Shown one piece after another: positions 34,060-43,307 of a DNA stretch of 64,000 nucleotides; the stretch's first letter is position 1, and each line of letters begins with the position of its first letter. The stretch covers positions 496,001 to 560,000 of the forward strand of contig NZ_JABEND010000002.1 in the NCBI RefSeq assembly GCF_013002705.1, written 5' to 3'. Origin of the DNA: Nakamurella aerolata (GTDB taxonomy: Bacteria; Actinomycetota; Actinomycetes; Mycobacteriales; Nakamurellaceae). The translations under genes were made by a program, and so were the position numbers. The notes beneath the pieces were generated by a model, which did no database searches, had not been told where the DNA came from, and saw nothing but the letters and a program-made list of their open reading frames with translations.

Positions 34060-34349
34060 CCGCCAACCCGCGCGACATCATCCTGCGCCCGGTCGTCTCC
34101 GAGAAGAGCTACGGGTTGCTGGAATCCGGCCGGTACACCTTCGAGGTGCACCCGGACGCCAACAAGACGCAGATCAAGATCGCCATCGAAGAGATCTTCG
34201 ATGTCACCGTTACCGCGGTGAACACCCTCAACCGGCAGGGCAAGCGCAAGCGCACCCGATTCGGTTACGGCCAGCGGAAGTCCACCAAGCGCGCGATCGT
34301 CACGCTGTCGCCCGACAGCAAGCCGATCGAGATCTTCACGGGCGCCTGA
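34056..34349 (+). CDS. rplW: 50S ribosomal protein L23
   Basis: A 97-aa L23, with [21 protein letters not shown] at the start and the basic tunnel loop [21 protein letters not shown]. It sits at the exit tunnel mouth and forms part of the docking site for SRP and trigger factor. Translation is coupled to rplD by an ATGA overlap. It has no unusual length or residues. Confidence 0.97.
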   Translation: MTANPRDIILRPVVSEKSYGLLESGRYTFEVHPDANKTQIKIAIEEIFDVTVTAVNTLNRQGKRKRTRFGYGQRKSTKRAIVTLSPDSKPIEIFTGA

Positions 34350-34373
34350 GCGGGATAGGGAACGAGAAGAACA

Positions 34374-35213
34374 ATGGGTATCCGTAAGTACAAGCCGACG
34401 ACCCCAGGTCGCCGCGGCGCCTCGGTGAGCGATTTCGCCGAGATCACCCGCGACACCCCGGAGAAGTCGCTGCTGGCTCCGCTGCACTCCAAGGGCGGCC
34501 GCAACGTGCACGGGCGGGTCACCGCCCGGCACCAGGGCGGCGGCCACAAGCGCAGCTACCGGGTGATCGACTTCCGCCGCGCCGACAAGGACGGCGTGCC
34601 GGCCAAGGTCGCGCACATCGAGTACGACCCGAACCGCTCAGCGCGGATCGCGCTGCTGCACTTCGCCGACGGCGACAAGCGCTACATCATCGCGCCGAAC
34701 CGGCTCCGGCAGGGCGCCACCATCGAGACCGGGCCGAGCGCAGACATCAAGCCGGGCAACAACTTGCCGCTGCGCAACATCCCGGTCGGCACCGTCGTGC
34801 ACGCCATCGAGCTGCGCCCGGGTGGCGGCGCGAAGATCGGCCGCAGCGCCGGCGCCCGCGTCCAGCTGGTCGCCAAGGACGGTCCGTACGCCCAGCTGCG
34901 GATGCCGTCCGGTGAGGTCCGCAACGTGGACGCCCGCTGCCGGGCGACCATCGGCGAGGTCGGCAACTCCGACCACGCGAACATCAACTGGGGCAAGGCC
35001 GGCCGCATGCGCTGGAAGGGCAAGCGCCCGACCGTCCGCGGTGTGGCGATGAACCCGGTCGACCACCCGCACGGTGGTGGCGAGGGCAAGACCTCCGGAG
35101 GCCGGCACCCGGTCAACCCGGCGGGCAAGCCCGAGGGCCGCACCCGTCGTCCGAACAAGGCGAGCGACAAGCTGATCGTCCGCCGTCGTCGCAAGTCCGG
35201 CAAGAAGCGGTAA
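34374..35213 (+). CDS. rplB: 50S ribosomal protein L2
   Basis: A 279-aa L2 of normal length, starting [15 protein letters not shown] and carrying the functionally important [16 protein letters not shown] loop with its conserved His near the peptidyl-transferase centre. It is basic at the C-terminus ([11 protein letters not shown]). It is required for 50S assembly and subunit joining. It sits 24 bp after rplW. Confidence 0.98.
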   Translation: MGIRKYKPTTPGRRGASVSDFAEITRDTPEKSLLAPLHSKGGRNVHGRVTARHQGGGHKRSYRVIDFRRADKDGVPAKVAHIEYDPNRSARIALLHFADGDKRYIIAPNRLRQGATIETGPSADIKPGNNLPLRNIPVGTVVHAIELRPGGGAKIGRSAGARVQLVAKDGPYAQLRMPSGEVRNVDARCRATIGEVGNSDHANINWGKAGRMRWKGKRPTVRGVAMNPVDHPHGGGEGKTSGGRHPVNPAGKPEGRTRRPNKASDKLIVRRRRKSGKKR

Positions 35214-35225
35214 GGAAGCCAGCAC

Positions 35226-35507
35226 ATGCCTCGTTCATTGAAGAAGGGCCCCTTCGTCGACGACCACCTGCTCAAGAAGGTGGACGTCGCCAACGACAAG
35301 GGCTCCAAGCAGGTCATCAAGACCTGGTCCCGCCGGTCCACGATCATCCCGGACATGCTCGGCCACACCATCGCGGTGCACGACGGCCGCAAGCACGTCC
35401 CGGTGTTCATCACCGAGTCGATGGTCGGTCACAAGCTGGGCGAGTTCGCACCCACAAGGACCTTCAAGGGCCATATCAAGGACGACCGCCGCGCCCGCCG
35501 CGGATAG
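35226..35507 (+). CDS. rpsS: 30S ribosomal protein S19
   Basis: A 93-aa S19 ([47 protein letters not shown]). It lies in the 30S head near the A site and contacts S13. It is 12 bp downstream of rplB, preceded by AGGAAG, and of normal length. Confidence 0.98.
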   Translation: MPRSLKKGPFVDDHLLKKVDVANDKGSKQVIKTWSRRSTIIPDMLGHTIAVHDGRKHVPVFITESMVGHKLGEFAPTRTFKGHIKDDRRARRG

Positions 35508-35548
35508 TCGCGCCGACCGCCCACGAGTACCACGAGTAAAGGAAGAAC

Positions 35549-36010
35549 ATGCCTGAAAAAGCTGAAGCAGCTGCCGAGCAGCTGCCGCGCGCTCGGGCTC
35601 AGGCGCGGTACGTGCGCATGACTCCGATGAAGGTGCGCCGGGTCGCCGACCTGGTGCGCGGCCGGTCCGCCGCCGACGCCCTTGCCATCCTGAAGTTCCA
35701 GCCGCAGGCCGCCGCCGAGCCGGTGGCCAAGCTGGTGGCCTCGGCCGCGGCCAACGCCGAGAACAACCACGGCATGGATCGCGAGAGCCTCGTCATCGAC
35801 AAGGTTTTCGTCGACGAGGGGCCGACCCTGAAGCGGTTCCAGCCGCGAGCCCAGGGCCGGGCGTTCCGGATCCGCAAGCGCACCTGCCACATCACCGTTG
35901 AACTGGCCGAGGATCAGCGCGCGGCCGCCAAGCAGGCGGTCAATGCCACCAAGTCCAGCCGGGGCCGCCGTGCCGCCGGCTCGTCGAGTGCGAAGGGAAG
36001 GACCCGCTAG
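35549..36010 (+). CDS. rplV: 50S ribosomal protein L22
   Basis: Residues 12-122 are a standard L22 ([26 protein letters not shown], the tunnel-loop segment [19 protein letters not shown]). The 153-aa protein ends with about 30 extra Ala/Ser/Lys/Arg residues ([19 protein letters not shown]), longer than bacterial averages but common in actinobacteria. It shares one base with rpsC (TAGTG). Confidence 0.97.
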   Translation: MPEKAEAAAEQLPRARAQARYVRMTPMKVRRVADLVRGRSAADALAILKFQPQAAAEPVAKLVASAAANAENNHGMDRESLVIDKVFVDEGPTLKRFQPRAQGRAFRIRKRTCHITVELAEDQRAAAKQAVNATKSSRGRRAAGSSSAKGRTR

Positions 36011-36867
36011 TGGGTCAGAAAATCAACCCGCACGGGTTCCGTCTCGGTATCACCACCGACTGGAGCTCCCGCTGGTACGCCGACAAGGCCTACTCCGAGT
36101 ACGTCGCGGAGGACGTTGCCATCCGCAAGCTCATGTCGACGGGCATGGACCGCGCCGGCATCGCCAAGGTCGAGATCGAGCGCACCCGGGACCGGGTCAG
36201 GGTGGACATCTACACCGCCCGTCCCGGCATCGTCATCGGCCGCCGCGGCGCCGAGGCCGACCGGCTGCGTGGCCAGCTGGAGAAGCTCACCGGCAAGCAG
36301 GTGCAGCTGAACATCCTCGAGGTCCGCAACCCCGAGTCTGATGCGCAGCTGGTCGCCCAGGGTGTTGCCGAGCAGCTGTCCAACCGCGTCTCGTTCCGGC
36401 GTGCCATGCGCAAGTCGATGCAATCGGCGCAGCGCAGCAGCAACGTCAAGGGCATCAGGATCCAGTGCTCCGGCCGGCTCGGCGGCGCCGAGATGAGCCG
36501 CAGCGAGTTCTACCGCGAGGGCCGGGTGCCGCTGCACACCCTGCGCGCCGACATCGACTACGGCTTCTTCGAGGCCAAGACCTCGTTCGGCCGGATCGGC
36601 GTGAAGGTGTGGATCTACAAGGGCGACAAGAGCGGCACCCTCGCCGAGCAGCGCGCCGCCGAGGCCGCCGCAGCAGCGGCCGGCCGTGGTGGCGGCGGGC
36701 GCTCCCGTGACGACCGTCCGCGCCGCCGCGGCGGAGCCTCAGGCACCACCCCGACCTCCACCGAGGCCGGCCGCGCTGCCGACGCTCCCGCCACCGCCGG
36801 CGCGTCCGCTGGTGCTGGCTCGGCGACCGCCGACGCGCAGCCCACTACCGCAGGATCGGAGGGCTGA
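36010..36867 (+). CDS. rpsC: 30S ribosomal protein S3
   Basis: A 285-aa S3 beginning at GTG with [17 protein letters not shown]. It has the KH domain ([19 protein letters not shown]) and the C-terminal mRNA-entry domain ([28 protein letters not shown]). The last 65 residues form an Ala/Gly/Thr-rich tail with an [17 protein letters not shown] stretch. This makes it longer than the usual 210-240 aa form and resembles tails found in other high-GC actinobacteria. Confidence 0.97.
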   Translation: MGQKINPHGFRLGITTDWSSRWYADKAYSEYVAEDVAIRKLMSTGMDRAGIAKVEIERTRDRVRVDIYTARPGIVIGRRGAEADRLRGQLEKLTGKQVQLNILEVRNPESDAQLVAQGVAEQLSNRVSFRRAMRKSMQSAQRSSNVKGIRIQCSGRLGGAEMSRSEFYREGRVPLHTLRADIDYGFFEAKTSFGRIGVKVWIYKGDKSGTLAEQRAAEAAAAAAGRGGGGRSRDDRPRRRGGASGTTPTSTEAGRAADAPATAGASAGAGSATADAQPTTAGSEG

Positions 36868-36869
36868 CC

Positions 36870-37289
36870 ATGCTGATCCCCCGCAAGGTCAAGCACCGCA
36901 AGCAGCACCGCCCGCACCGCACCGGGTTGGCCACCGGAGGCACCAAGGTGACCTTCGGCGACTTCGGTATCCAGGCGCTGGAGCCGGCGTACATCACCAA
37001 CCGGCAGATCGAGTCCGCTCGTATCGCCATCAACCGGCACATCAAGCGTGGCGGCAAGGTCTGGATCAACGTGTTCCCCGACCGGCCGCTCACCAAGAAG
37101 CCCGCCGAGGTCCGAATGGGTTCCGGTAAGGGTTCGCCGGAGTGGTGGGTTGCCAACATCAAGCCGGGCCGGGTCATCTTCGAGATGACCTACCCGTCCG
37201 AGGAGACCGCGCGTGAGGCACTGCGCAGGGCCATCCACAAGCTCCCGATGAAGTGCCGCATCGTGACCCGCGAGGGTGGTGACAACTGA
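36870..37289 (+). CDS. rplP: 50S ribosomal protein L16
   Basis: A 139-aa L16 of normal length: [19 protein letters not shown], the conserved [21 protein letters not shown] region, [19 protein letters not shown] and [12 protein letters not shown]. It organises the A-site region of the large subunit. The start is 2 bp after rpsC and the stop shares one base with rpmC. Confidence 0.98.
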   Translation: MLIPRKVKHRKQHRPHRTGLATGGTKVTFGDFGIQALEPAYITNRQIESARIAINRHIKRGGKVWINVFPDRPLTKKPAEVRMGSGKGSPEWWVANIKPGRVIFEMTYPSEETAREALRRAIHKLPMKCRIVTREGGDN

Positions 37290-37645
37290 TGGCCAAGACC
37301 GACACCAAGGCTGATTCCAAGGCCGGTTCGAAGGCTGACTCCAAGGACGCGCAGACCGAGGCTCCGGCCCGGGTGAGCGCCGCCGACGAGCTGCGCGAGC
37401 TGGGCCGGGACGAGCTGCTGGCTCGCCTGGCCGAGGCCAAGGAAGAGCTGTTCAACCTGCGGTTCCAGATGGCCACCGGCCAGATGGACAACAACCGCCG
37501 GCTGCGCACCGTCCGGCACGACATCGCGCGGATCTACACCGTGCTGCGCGAGCGCGAGCTGGGCCTGAGCATCGGCCCCGACGAGACCGCAGCGGCCGGC
37601 GCCGGAGCTGGCGCCACCGCTGGAAGCAAGGAAGGTGCCGCATGA
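37289..37645 (+). CDS. rpmC: 50S ribosomal protein L29 with extended ends
   Basis: The core L29 helical hairpin is residues 30-95 ([34 protein letters not shown] ending near TVLRERE). The protein is 118 aa instead of the usual 60-80. The first 28 residues repeat a Lys-Ala-Asp-Ser pattern ([15 protein letters not shown], encoded by AAGGCTGAC/TTCCAAG repeats), and about 20 Ala/Gly residues follow the core. L29 sits at the tunnel exit beside L23, so both tails would be exposed there. It overlaps rpsQ by 4 bp. Confidence 0.95.
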   Translation: MAKTDTKADSKAGSKADSKDAQTEAPARVSAADELRELGRDELLARLAEAKEELFNLRFQMATGQMDNNRRLRTVRHDIARIYTVLRERELGLSIGPDETAAAGAGAGATAGSKEGAA

Positions 37646-37953
37646 GCGAGCAGACCCCCACCGCCGTTGAGGAAACCGCCGAGACCGCGGAAACCACCGA
37701 GAGCCGCGGCGAGCGCAAGGTCCGCGAGGGCTACGTCGTCTCCGACAAGATGGACAAGACCATCGTGGTGGAGCTCGAAGACCGCGCCAAGCACCCGCGC
37801 TACTCCAAGGTCATCCGCCGCACCACCAAGGTGAAGGCGCACGACGAGAACTCGGACGCCGGCATCGGCGACCGGGTGCTGCTGGCCGAGACCCGGCCGC
37901 TGTCGGCCACCAAGCGCTGGCGGCTGGTCGAGGTGCTGGAGAAGGCCAAGTAA
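37642..37953 (+). CDS. rpsQ: 30S ribosomal protein S17
   Basis: A 103-aa S17. About 23 acidic Glu/Thr-rich residues ([17 protein letters not shown]) precede the standard fold [22 protein letters not shown], then [19 protein letters not shown] and the [19 protein letters not shown] end. It binds 16S rRNA helices 7 and 11. It is the last gene of this half of the superoperon and is followed by a strong terminator; in most bacteria rplN would follow directly. Confidence 0.97.
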   Translation: MSEQTPTAVEETAETAETTESRGERKVREGYVVSDKMDKTIVVELEDRAKHPRYSKVIRRTTKVKAHDENSDAGIGDRVLLAETRPLSATKRWRLVEVLEKAK

Positions 37954-37980
37954 GCCAGCCCCAGCAGCCGCATACCAACA

Positions 37981-38023
37981 CGCACAAACCCCGGAAACCA
38001 CAACGGTTTCCGGGGTTTGTGCG
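37981..38023 (+). terminator. Strong intrinsic terminator closing the S10 operon
   Basis: A perfect 19-bp stem (CGCACAAACCCCGGAAACC with its complement) surrounds a 5-nt ACAAC loop, starting 28 bp after the rpsQ stop. The outer AAAC/GTTT part supplies U residues in the RNA. It shows that transcription is meant to end here. Confidence 0.93.
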
Positions 38024-38115
38024 CGTTGTGGGGCCGCAGTGGCCCCGCCCCGCGCCTGCATCCGGCCGAGTGAGGCACCAGTCGCACACCCCGGACGGCG
38101 GCGACGGACGGACCG

Positions 38116-39719
38116 TCAGGCGGTGGCCTCGCCGAGCGCGGTGCCGGCCGGTGACTTACCGCCCGACACCGGCGTGCCCGACACCGGCGTGCCCGGCACC
38201 GGCGTGACCGGCACCGCGGTGCCGGCCGGCGTGACCGGCACCGTTGGCTCCGGTGCCGGGATGCCACGGCTGGCTGCGGCCTCGGAGTTCCTGACGAACA
38301 GCGAGACCACAACACCGAGCGCGGCGACGGCGGCGGCTACCCAGAACACGTCCTGGTAGGCGGCGAACGAGGCCGCCGTCCTTGCCGCGTCGTCGACCGG
38401 GGCGGTCAGCTCACCGAGATGTGCAGACAACCGGACGGTCAGCGTGGTGGCCAGTAGGGCAACGCCGATGCTGGAGGCCACCTGCCGCGTGGTGGAGAAC
38501 AGGCGCTGGCCCGAGCGGTCTGCAGCGGCGTGATGGTGGAGAACGCCGCGGCCTGCACCGGCACCATGATGAAAGCGCCGGCCAGGCCCATGGCGAACAT
38601 CGCGCCGCGGATCAGCCACAGGCTGGAACCGGCTTCGATGGTCGCCAGCATGACGAGGCTGGCGGTCACCACCACGAAACCACCGGCCAGCATCCGCCGC
38701 GGGCCGAGCCGCTGGAACACCCTGTTGGTGAAAGGCAGCACCGCCACCATGCCGATGGCCTGCCACATGGTCAGCAGACCGGACTCGGTGGCGCTCAGTC
38801 CCATGGTGGTCTGCACCAGCAGCGGTACCACGAACAGTGCGCCCATGGTGGCACCCGCGGCCGGCAGCATGATCAGGTTGCCGAGCCGGAACATCCTGTT
38901 GCCCAACAGCTTCAGGTCGACCATCGGCGCCTTGACCCGGCCTTCGATGACGACGAAGGCCACCAGCGCGAGCGCGCCGATCGCCAGCAGCAGCAGTGAC
39001 GGGACGTCGCTCCAGCCCTCCCGGGCGCCGCGTTCCAGGCCAACCAGCAGAGTCGCAAGACCGGCACCGCCGGCGACGAACCCTCCGACGTCCAGCCGTC
39101 CGGAGGCGGTGCGCTCACCCGGCCGCAGCGCCAGCATGCTGAAGATCAGACCGATCACGCCGACCGGCACTTTGAGCAGGAACACCCAGCGCCACGACAC
39201 GTTGTCGGCCAGCCAGCCACCGAGCACCGGGCCGAGGGCCGGTGCCAGCGAGGTCGGGATGGCCAGCACCGCGGAGGCACGGGCGCGTTCGTTGGCCGGG
39301 AAGGCGCGGAACAGCATGGCGGTACCCACCGGGGTGAGCAGACCGCCGCCGACGCCCTGGACGATGCGGGCCACCAGCAGCTCGGACACCGAGTTGGCAA
39401 GCCCTGCCCACAGCGACGCCGCGGTGTAGATGCTCAGCGCGAGCACGAAGGTGTTCTTGTCACCGAACCGGTCAGCCACCCAGCCCGACGCAGGAATGAA
39501 CACCGCGAGGCTGATCAGGTAACCGGTGACGAGCCATTGCAGCGTCGACGTCTGCGCACCGAAGTGTTCACCGAGAATCGGCAGTGCGGTGTTCAGCACC
39601 GTCATGTCGAGGATCTCCATGAACAGCGCCATCACGAAAGCTGTTGCTACCAACCACTTGTACTGCACCGAGCGGAACAGCGAGCGTCGCCGGGAGGGGT
39701 GCGAAGGTGCCATCGACAT
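38116..39719 (-). pseudogene. MFS multidrug transporter (DHA2/EmrB type), frameshifted
   Basis: The first reading frame (39719 to about 38503) encodes about 405 residues of a 14-helix drug pump: FMEILDMTVLNTALPIL, WLVTGYLISLAVFIPASGWVADRFG, RIVQGVGGG. After ITPLQTARASA the frame is lost. The continuation LFSTTRQVASSIGVALLATT, with the last helix and a Pro/Val/Thr-rich tail, is found in another frame down to 38116. One extra G in the GG at 38502-38503 (plus strand) would restore a continuous protein of about 535 aa. This is either a genuine recent mutation or a sequencing error. The start overlaps the DoxX stop by one base; MarR is divergent. Confidence 0.85.
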
Positions 39720-40072
39720 CAGACGGTCACGATCTGGAAGATCAGCACCACGACGGACAGCACCAGCAGGTACACCGCGCCGGACATCTCCTTGAAGCTG
39801 TCGCGGGCGCGGACGTGGAACACCAGCGCGCCGATCATCATCAGCACCAGGCCGCTGGTGGCGATGATGCCGAGCGGCTGCAGCCAGAAGCCGACGATGG
39901 CGGCGATGCCGCCGAGCACCTCGAGCACGCCGACCATGCGCTGCAGACCGGGGGAGACGCCGAGCCGGACCAGGACGCCGGTGACCGGCTCGGCCCGGCG
40001 CAGCTTGCCGAGGCCGGCGCCGATGAAGGCCAGTCCCAGCAGAGCAGACAGAATGATGGTCGCGATGGTCAC
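39719..40072 (-). CDS. DoxX-family membrane protein
   Basis: The 117-aa protein has four hydrophobic helices. DoxX features include IILSALLGLAFIGAGLGKL near the start, LEVLGGIAAIVGFWL in the middle and RARDSFKEMSGAVYLL near the end. The family is linked to redox or quinone functions in the membrane, but biochemical roles are poorly defined. A GTG at 40072 is chosen because TTGGAGG lies 8 nt upstream. It forms an operon with the MFS gene and is divergent from marR. Confidence 0.8.
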   Translation of the reverse strand: MTIATIILSALLGLAFIGAGLGKLRRAEPVTGVLVRLGVSPGLQRMVGVLEVLGGIAAIVGFWLQPLGIIATSGLVLMMIGALVFHVRARDSFKEMSGAVYLLVLSVVVLIFQIVTV

Positions 40073-40131
40073 GACGGGAACCTCCAACAGGATGGGAGCG
40101 AAGCAGGGGAAGACAACAGGCAGCACAACCG

Positions 40132-40168
40132 TTCACTGAGTGAAGTTATTCCTTGGTTGAGTGAAGTT
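40132..40168. promoter_or_regulatory. Probable MarR operator in the divergent promoter region
   Basis: A 13-bp palindrome TTCACTGAGTGAA occupies 40132-40144. GAGTGAAGTT is repeated at 40138-40147 and 40159-40168, exactly 21 bp apart (two helical turns), in an AT-rich stretch. It sits between doxX and marR, where a MarR dimer would repress both directions. Binding is inferred. Confidence 0.6.
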
Positions 40169-40253
40169 TCTCGAATGCGGCGCGCGGCGCTGTCGGCCGC
40201 GGCCGGGAGAAGCCAAGAGCAGTGCAAGGACAGCGCAAGGTCAGGAGGGTGGC

Positions 40254-40742
40254 ATGAGCGAACAACGCCGAGCCCGGTCGTCCGGGGGGCACAACAGCAC
40301 CGGCCACGTCGCGGGTCAGGCAGGTGCCGCGGCCGGACCGGCCGCGGACCGCTCGGTACGGCTGGCGGCGTTCGACGAGCTGTTGCGGGTGGCGATCCGG
40401 CTGCGCCGGCACGTCGAACAGGTGGCGCGGGAGTACGACCTCAGCGCACCGCAGGCCCGGCTGGTGATCACCCTGGAACAGCCGTTGCGGATGCAGCTGG
40501 CGGCTGAGTTGACTGCGTGCGAGCCGTCGCACCTGACGGCGCTGGCCGACCAACTGGAGCAGCTGGGGCTGATCACCCGGGAACCCGATCCCGACGACCG
40601 CAGGGTACGGCAGTTGTCGCTCACCACGGCCGGGCGCCGGTTGCGCGCCAGGTTGGTCCCGGCCATGCTCGATGCAGCACCGGTGATCGCCGACCTGGAC
40701 GAGGCCGACTGCGCCACCCTGCGTCGACTGATCGACAGTTGA
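40254..40742 (+). CDS. MarR-family transcriptional regulator
   Basis: The 162-aa protein has a winged helix typical of MarR: LSAPQARLVITLEQPLRMQLAAEL, the recognition segment EPSHLTALADQLEQLGLI and the DPDDRRVRQLSLT wing. The first 30 residues are low-complexity. AGGAGG precedes the ATG. It is divergent from the doxX-MFS operon and probably represses that pump; the ligand is unknown. If the pump is truly broken, the regulator may be on the way to losing its function. Confidence 0.85.
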   Translation: MSEQRRARSSGGHNSTGHVAGQAGAAAGPAADRSVRLAAFDELLRVAIRLRRHVEQVAREYDLSAPQARLVITLEQPLRMQLAAELTACEPSHLTALADQLEQLGLITREPDPDDRRVRQLSLTTAGRRLRARLVPAMLDAAPVIADLDEADCATLRRLIDS

Positions 40743-40779
40743 TGGGGTTGCCGCTCATCCGAGGGTAGGTGGGCCCGCC

Positions 40780-41694
40780 GTGAGCCTGTCGAGTAGGCCG
40801 CTGTTCTCCTTCGCGGCAAACGTGCCGTTCGGCCAGGGCGCCGCCGCCGAGGCGGTGGTGCGGGCCGCTGAGGCGGCCGGCTTCGACCTCTTCTCGATGA
40901 CCGATCACCCTTACGGCGCACAGTCTTTCGAGCCCTACGCTGCGGTGCCGTTCCTGCTCGGTCGCACCGAGCGGATCAGCGGCTACGTCGGGGTGACCAA
41001 CCTGCCACTGCGGCCGGCGCCGATGCTGGCCAGGACGGTCGCGTCGCTGACGTCGTTGTCCGGCGGCAGGTTCGCGCTCGGTCTCGGGTCAGGCGGATTC
41101 TGGGAACAGATCACCAGGATGGGGGTGCAACCGCTCTCGCCGCGCCAGGCGGTGGACGCCTTCGCCGAGGCCATCGAGGTGATCCGCGGAATGACGGGTG
41201 GGCCTGGGCGTTCGCTGGACTTCGCCGGCAGCTTCTACCGCGCCGATCACCTGGCGCCGTCGGCGGTGCCGACCGCTCCGATCTGGACCGGCGCCGGCGG
41301 GCCGAGGTCGCTGGCCGTCACCGGGCGGCTGGCTGACGGGTGGATCCCACCGAACGGGGCCGACTGGACCACCGAGAAGTTCCGGGAAGGACGCCGGCGG
41401 ATCGATGCCGCCGCGACCTCCGCCGGTCGCGACCCGGCGGAGGTGATCAGCGTGATCAACCTCGGTGCGCCGGTGCTCACCGCGGCGGACCTGCCCACTA
41501 CTCGTGGCCCCGACGGGCGCTTTGCCGGCGGCTCGGCCAGGCAGTGGGTCACCGAACTCACCGGCGCCGTCACCGGGTACGGCGTCGCCGGCTTCAACAT
41601 GGCGGTGCTGGACGAGACCGGCGCCATCAGCGGCGAGGTGATCGACCGGTTCGGCGCCGAGGTGATCGGCCCGGTGCGGGCGGCCGTCGGTTAG
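40780..41694 (+). CDS. LLM-class (F420-dependent type) oxidoreductase
   Basis: A 304-aa luciferase-like TIM barrel: FDLFSMTDHPYGAQSFEPYAAVPFLLGRTERI, LARTVASLTSLSGGRFALGLGSGGF, the RQAVDAFAEAIEVIRGM helix and PIWTGAGGPRSLAVTGRLADGWIP. In actinobacteria this subgroup usually uses the deazaflavin F420; FMN cannot be excluded from sequence alone. The substrate is unknown. It begins at GTG 40780 after marR and ends with a 4-bp convergent overlap with the DsbA-like gene. Confidence 0.82.
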   Translation: MSLSSRPLFSFAANVPFGQGAAAEAVVRAAEAAGFDLFSMTDHPYGAQSFEPYAAVPFLLGRTERISGYVGVTNLPLRPAPMLARTVASLTSLSGGRFALGLGSGGFWEQITRMGVQPLSPRQAVDAFAEAIEVIRGMTGGPGRSLDFAGSFYRADHLAPSAVPTAPIWTGAGGPRSLAVTGRLADGWIPPNGADWTTEKFREGRRRIDAAATSAGRDPAEVISVINLGAPVLTAADLPTTRGPDGRFAGGSARQWVTELTGAVTGYGVAGFNMAVLDETGAISGEVIDRFGAEVIGPVRAAVG

Positions 41695-42482
41695 CTGCGC
41701 TGCCCGGCGGCGGGCGTCGCGGTGCTGCCCGGCCCGCCGGCCGAGTCGGCCGTTGCGCCCGATTCGGTGGTGGTCGCGCCCGGGACCGCGCAGCTGTCGT
41801 CGGTGCAGACCGCGCCGGCGCCGGCATCACCGACCATCTGGATCGGGTGCTCGGCGGCCCACACCTGGTCGAGCGCAGACTCGAACGCCGCCACCGGCTG
41901 GGCACCGGAGACCGCGTACTTGCCGTCGATCAGGAAGAACGGCACACCGGTGATGCCGAGGGTGCCGGCGGTCTGCTCGTCCGCCCGGACATCGGCGGCG
42001 AACTCGTCGCCGGCCAGCACCTGCTTCACCCTGGCTTCGTCGAGGCCGACATCGACGGCCACCGCGGTCAGCGCGTCGTGGTCGCCGGCCTTCAGCCCGT
42101 TGGCGAAATAACCGCGCATCAGCGCGAACAACAGCTGCTTGCCCTTGCCCTGTTGCTCGGCCAGATGCACCAGCCGATGAGCATCAAAAGTGTTGGCAGT
42201 GCTGGCGTTCGTGGTGTCGAAGTCGAGGCCGACCGCATGCGCCTTGTCGGCGATCCCGCGCTGCATGGCAGCGACCTGCGCGGTGCTGGTGCCGAACTTC
42301 GCCGCCAGCGCCTCGTCCATCCGCTTGTGCACGCCCGGCTCAGCGGCCGGGTCCAGCTCGAAGCTGCGCGGCACCACCTGCACCTGGTCGCGGTGCGCGA
42401 ACGACTCGAGCGCCAGCTCCAGGTGGCGCTCACCGATGTAGCAGAACGGGCAGGCGACGTCTGACCAGACTTCAATCTTCAT
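41691..42482 (-). CDS. DsbA-family (FrnE-like) thioredoxin-fold oxidoreductase
   Basis: The 263-aa cytoplasmic protein has the active-site motif SDVACPFCYIG (Cys11-Pro-Phe-Cys14) and the cis-proline loop GVPFFLIDGKY. Between them lies the helical insertion seen in FrnE and 2-hydroxychromene-2-carboxylate isomerase relatives. No signal peptide is present. About 45 extra residues (VCTDDSCAVPGATTTESG and onward) follow the fold and add another Cys pair. A role in thiol-disulfide exchange or oxidative stress is inferred from family. Confidence 0.85.
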   Translation of the reverse strand: MKIEVWSDVACPFCYIGERHLELALESFAHRDQVQVVPRSFELDPAAEPGVHKRMDEALAAKFGTSTAQVAAMQRGIADKAHAVGLDFDTTNASTANTFDAHRLVHLAEQQGKGKQLLFALMRGYFANGLKAGDHDALTAVAVDVGLDEARVKQVLAGDEFAADVRADEQTAGTLGITGVPFFLIDGKYAVSGAQPVAAFESALDQVWAAEHPIQMVGDAGAGAVCTDDSCAVPGATTTESGATADSAGGPGSTATPAAGQRS

Positions 42483-42638
42483 GCCAGGTTCAAGAACTTC
42501 ACCGGATGAGATATTCCCCGTGCCCGGCGCCCCGGGCGGCTACGCTCCCGTCCTGGACGAGGCGCACCGGTGTGCGCTGGGCCGGCTGACCCGCTCCCCG
42601 GGAGTCGAGTCGATGCCACGGACCGGTTGGATGGCGTC

Positions 42639-43286
42639 ATGACCCAGCACTACTTCAACACGCCAGACGGTCCGGCGCAGGCGTCGACGATCAGCATCGA
42701 GCTCGCCGGCCGGCCGGTCACCCTGCACACCGCTGACGGTGTGTTCTCCGGGCGCCGGCTGGACCAGGGCACGGCGGTACTGCTGGACGTCGCCGATGCG
42801 CAGTTGCCGCCACCGGGCGCCGGCAACCTGCTCGACCTCGGCTGCGGCTACGGTCCGATCGCGCTCTGGATGGCACTGCAGACGCCGGGCGCGACGGTCT
42901 GGGCGGTCGACGTGAACGACAGGGCGCTGGAGCTGACCGCGGCCAACGCCGCCGAGCTCGGGCTCGACAACGTGCGGGCGAGCCGCCCCGAGGACGTGCC
43001 GGCGGATGTGCGCTTCGACCGGATCATGTCGAATCCGCCGATCCGGGTGGGCAAGCAGGCGCTGCACGACATCCTCGCCGGCTGGCTGCCACGGCTGACC
43101 CGAGACGGCGATGCTGACCTGGTGGTGAACCGCAATCTCGGCGCCGACTCGCTGGCCGGCTGGTTGTCCCGGCAGGGCTACCTGGTGGAAAAGCTCGCGT
43201 CCCGCAAGGGCTTCCGGGTACTCCAGGTGACTGCCACCGCCGGGGGTGCCGGCCCCGCCGCCGGCACCGACACCGAGCCGAGTTGA
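42639..43286 (+). CDS. Class I SAM methyltransferase, RsmC/MTS-like
   Basis: The 215-aa protein opens HYFNTPDG and has VFSGRRLDQGTAVLL. The SAM-binding motif is LLDLGCGYGPIALWMA and the catalytic motif is FDRIMSNPPIRVGK. The NPPI form and single domain match the small RsmC-like group that methylates guanine N2 in 16S rRNA; the exact target is inferred. The ATG at 42639 is chosen because homology starts there, in preference to an in-frame upstream start at 42570. Confidence 0.82.
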   Translation: MTQHYFNTPDGPAQASTISIELAGRPVTLHTADGVFSGRRLDQGTAVLLDVADAQLPPPGAGNLLDLGCGYGPIALWMALQTPGATVWAVDVNDRALELTAANAAELGLDNVRASRPEDVPADVRFDRIMSNPPIRVGKQALHDILAGWLPRLTRDGDADLVVNRNLGADSLAGWLSRQGYLVEKLASRKGFRVLQVTATAGGAGPAAGTDTEPS

Positions 43287-43307
43287 GCTGAGCCGACCCG
43301 GCAGCGA

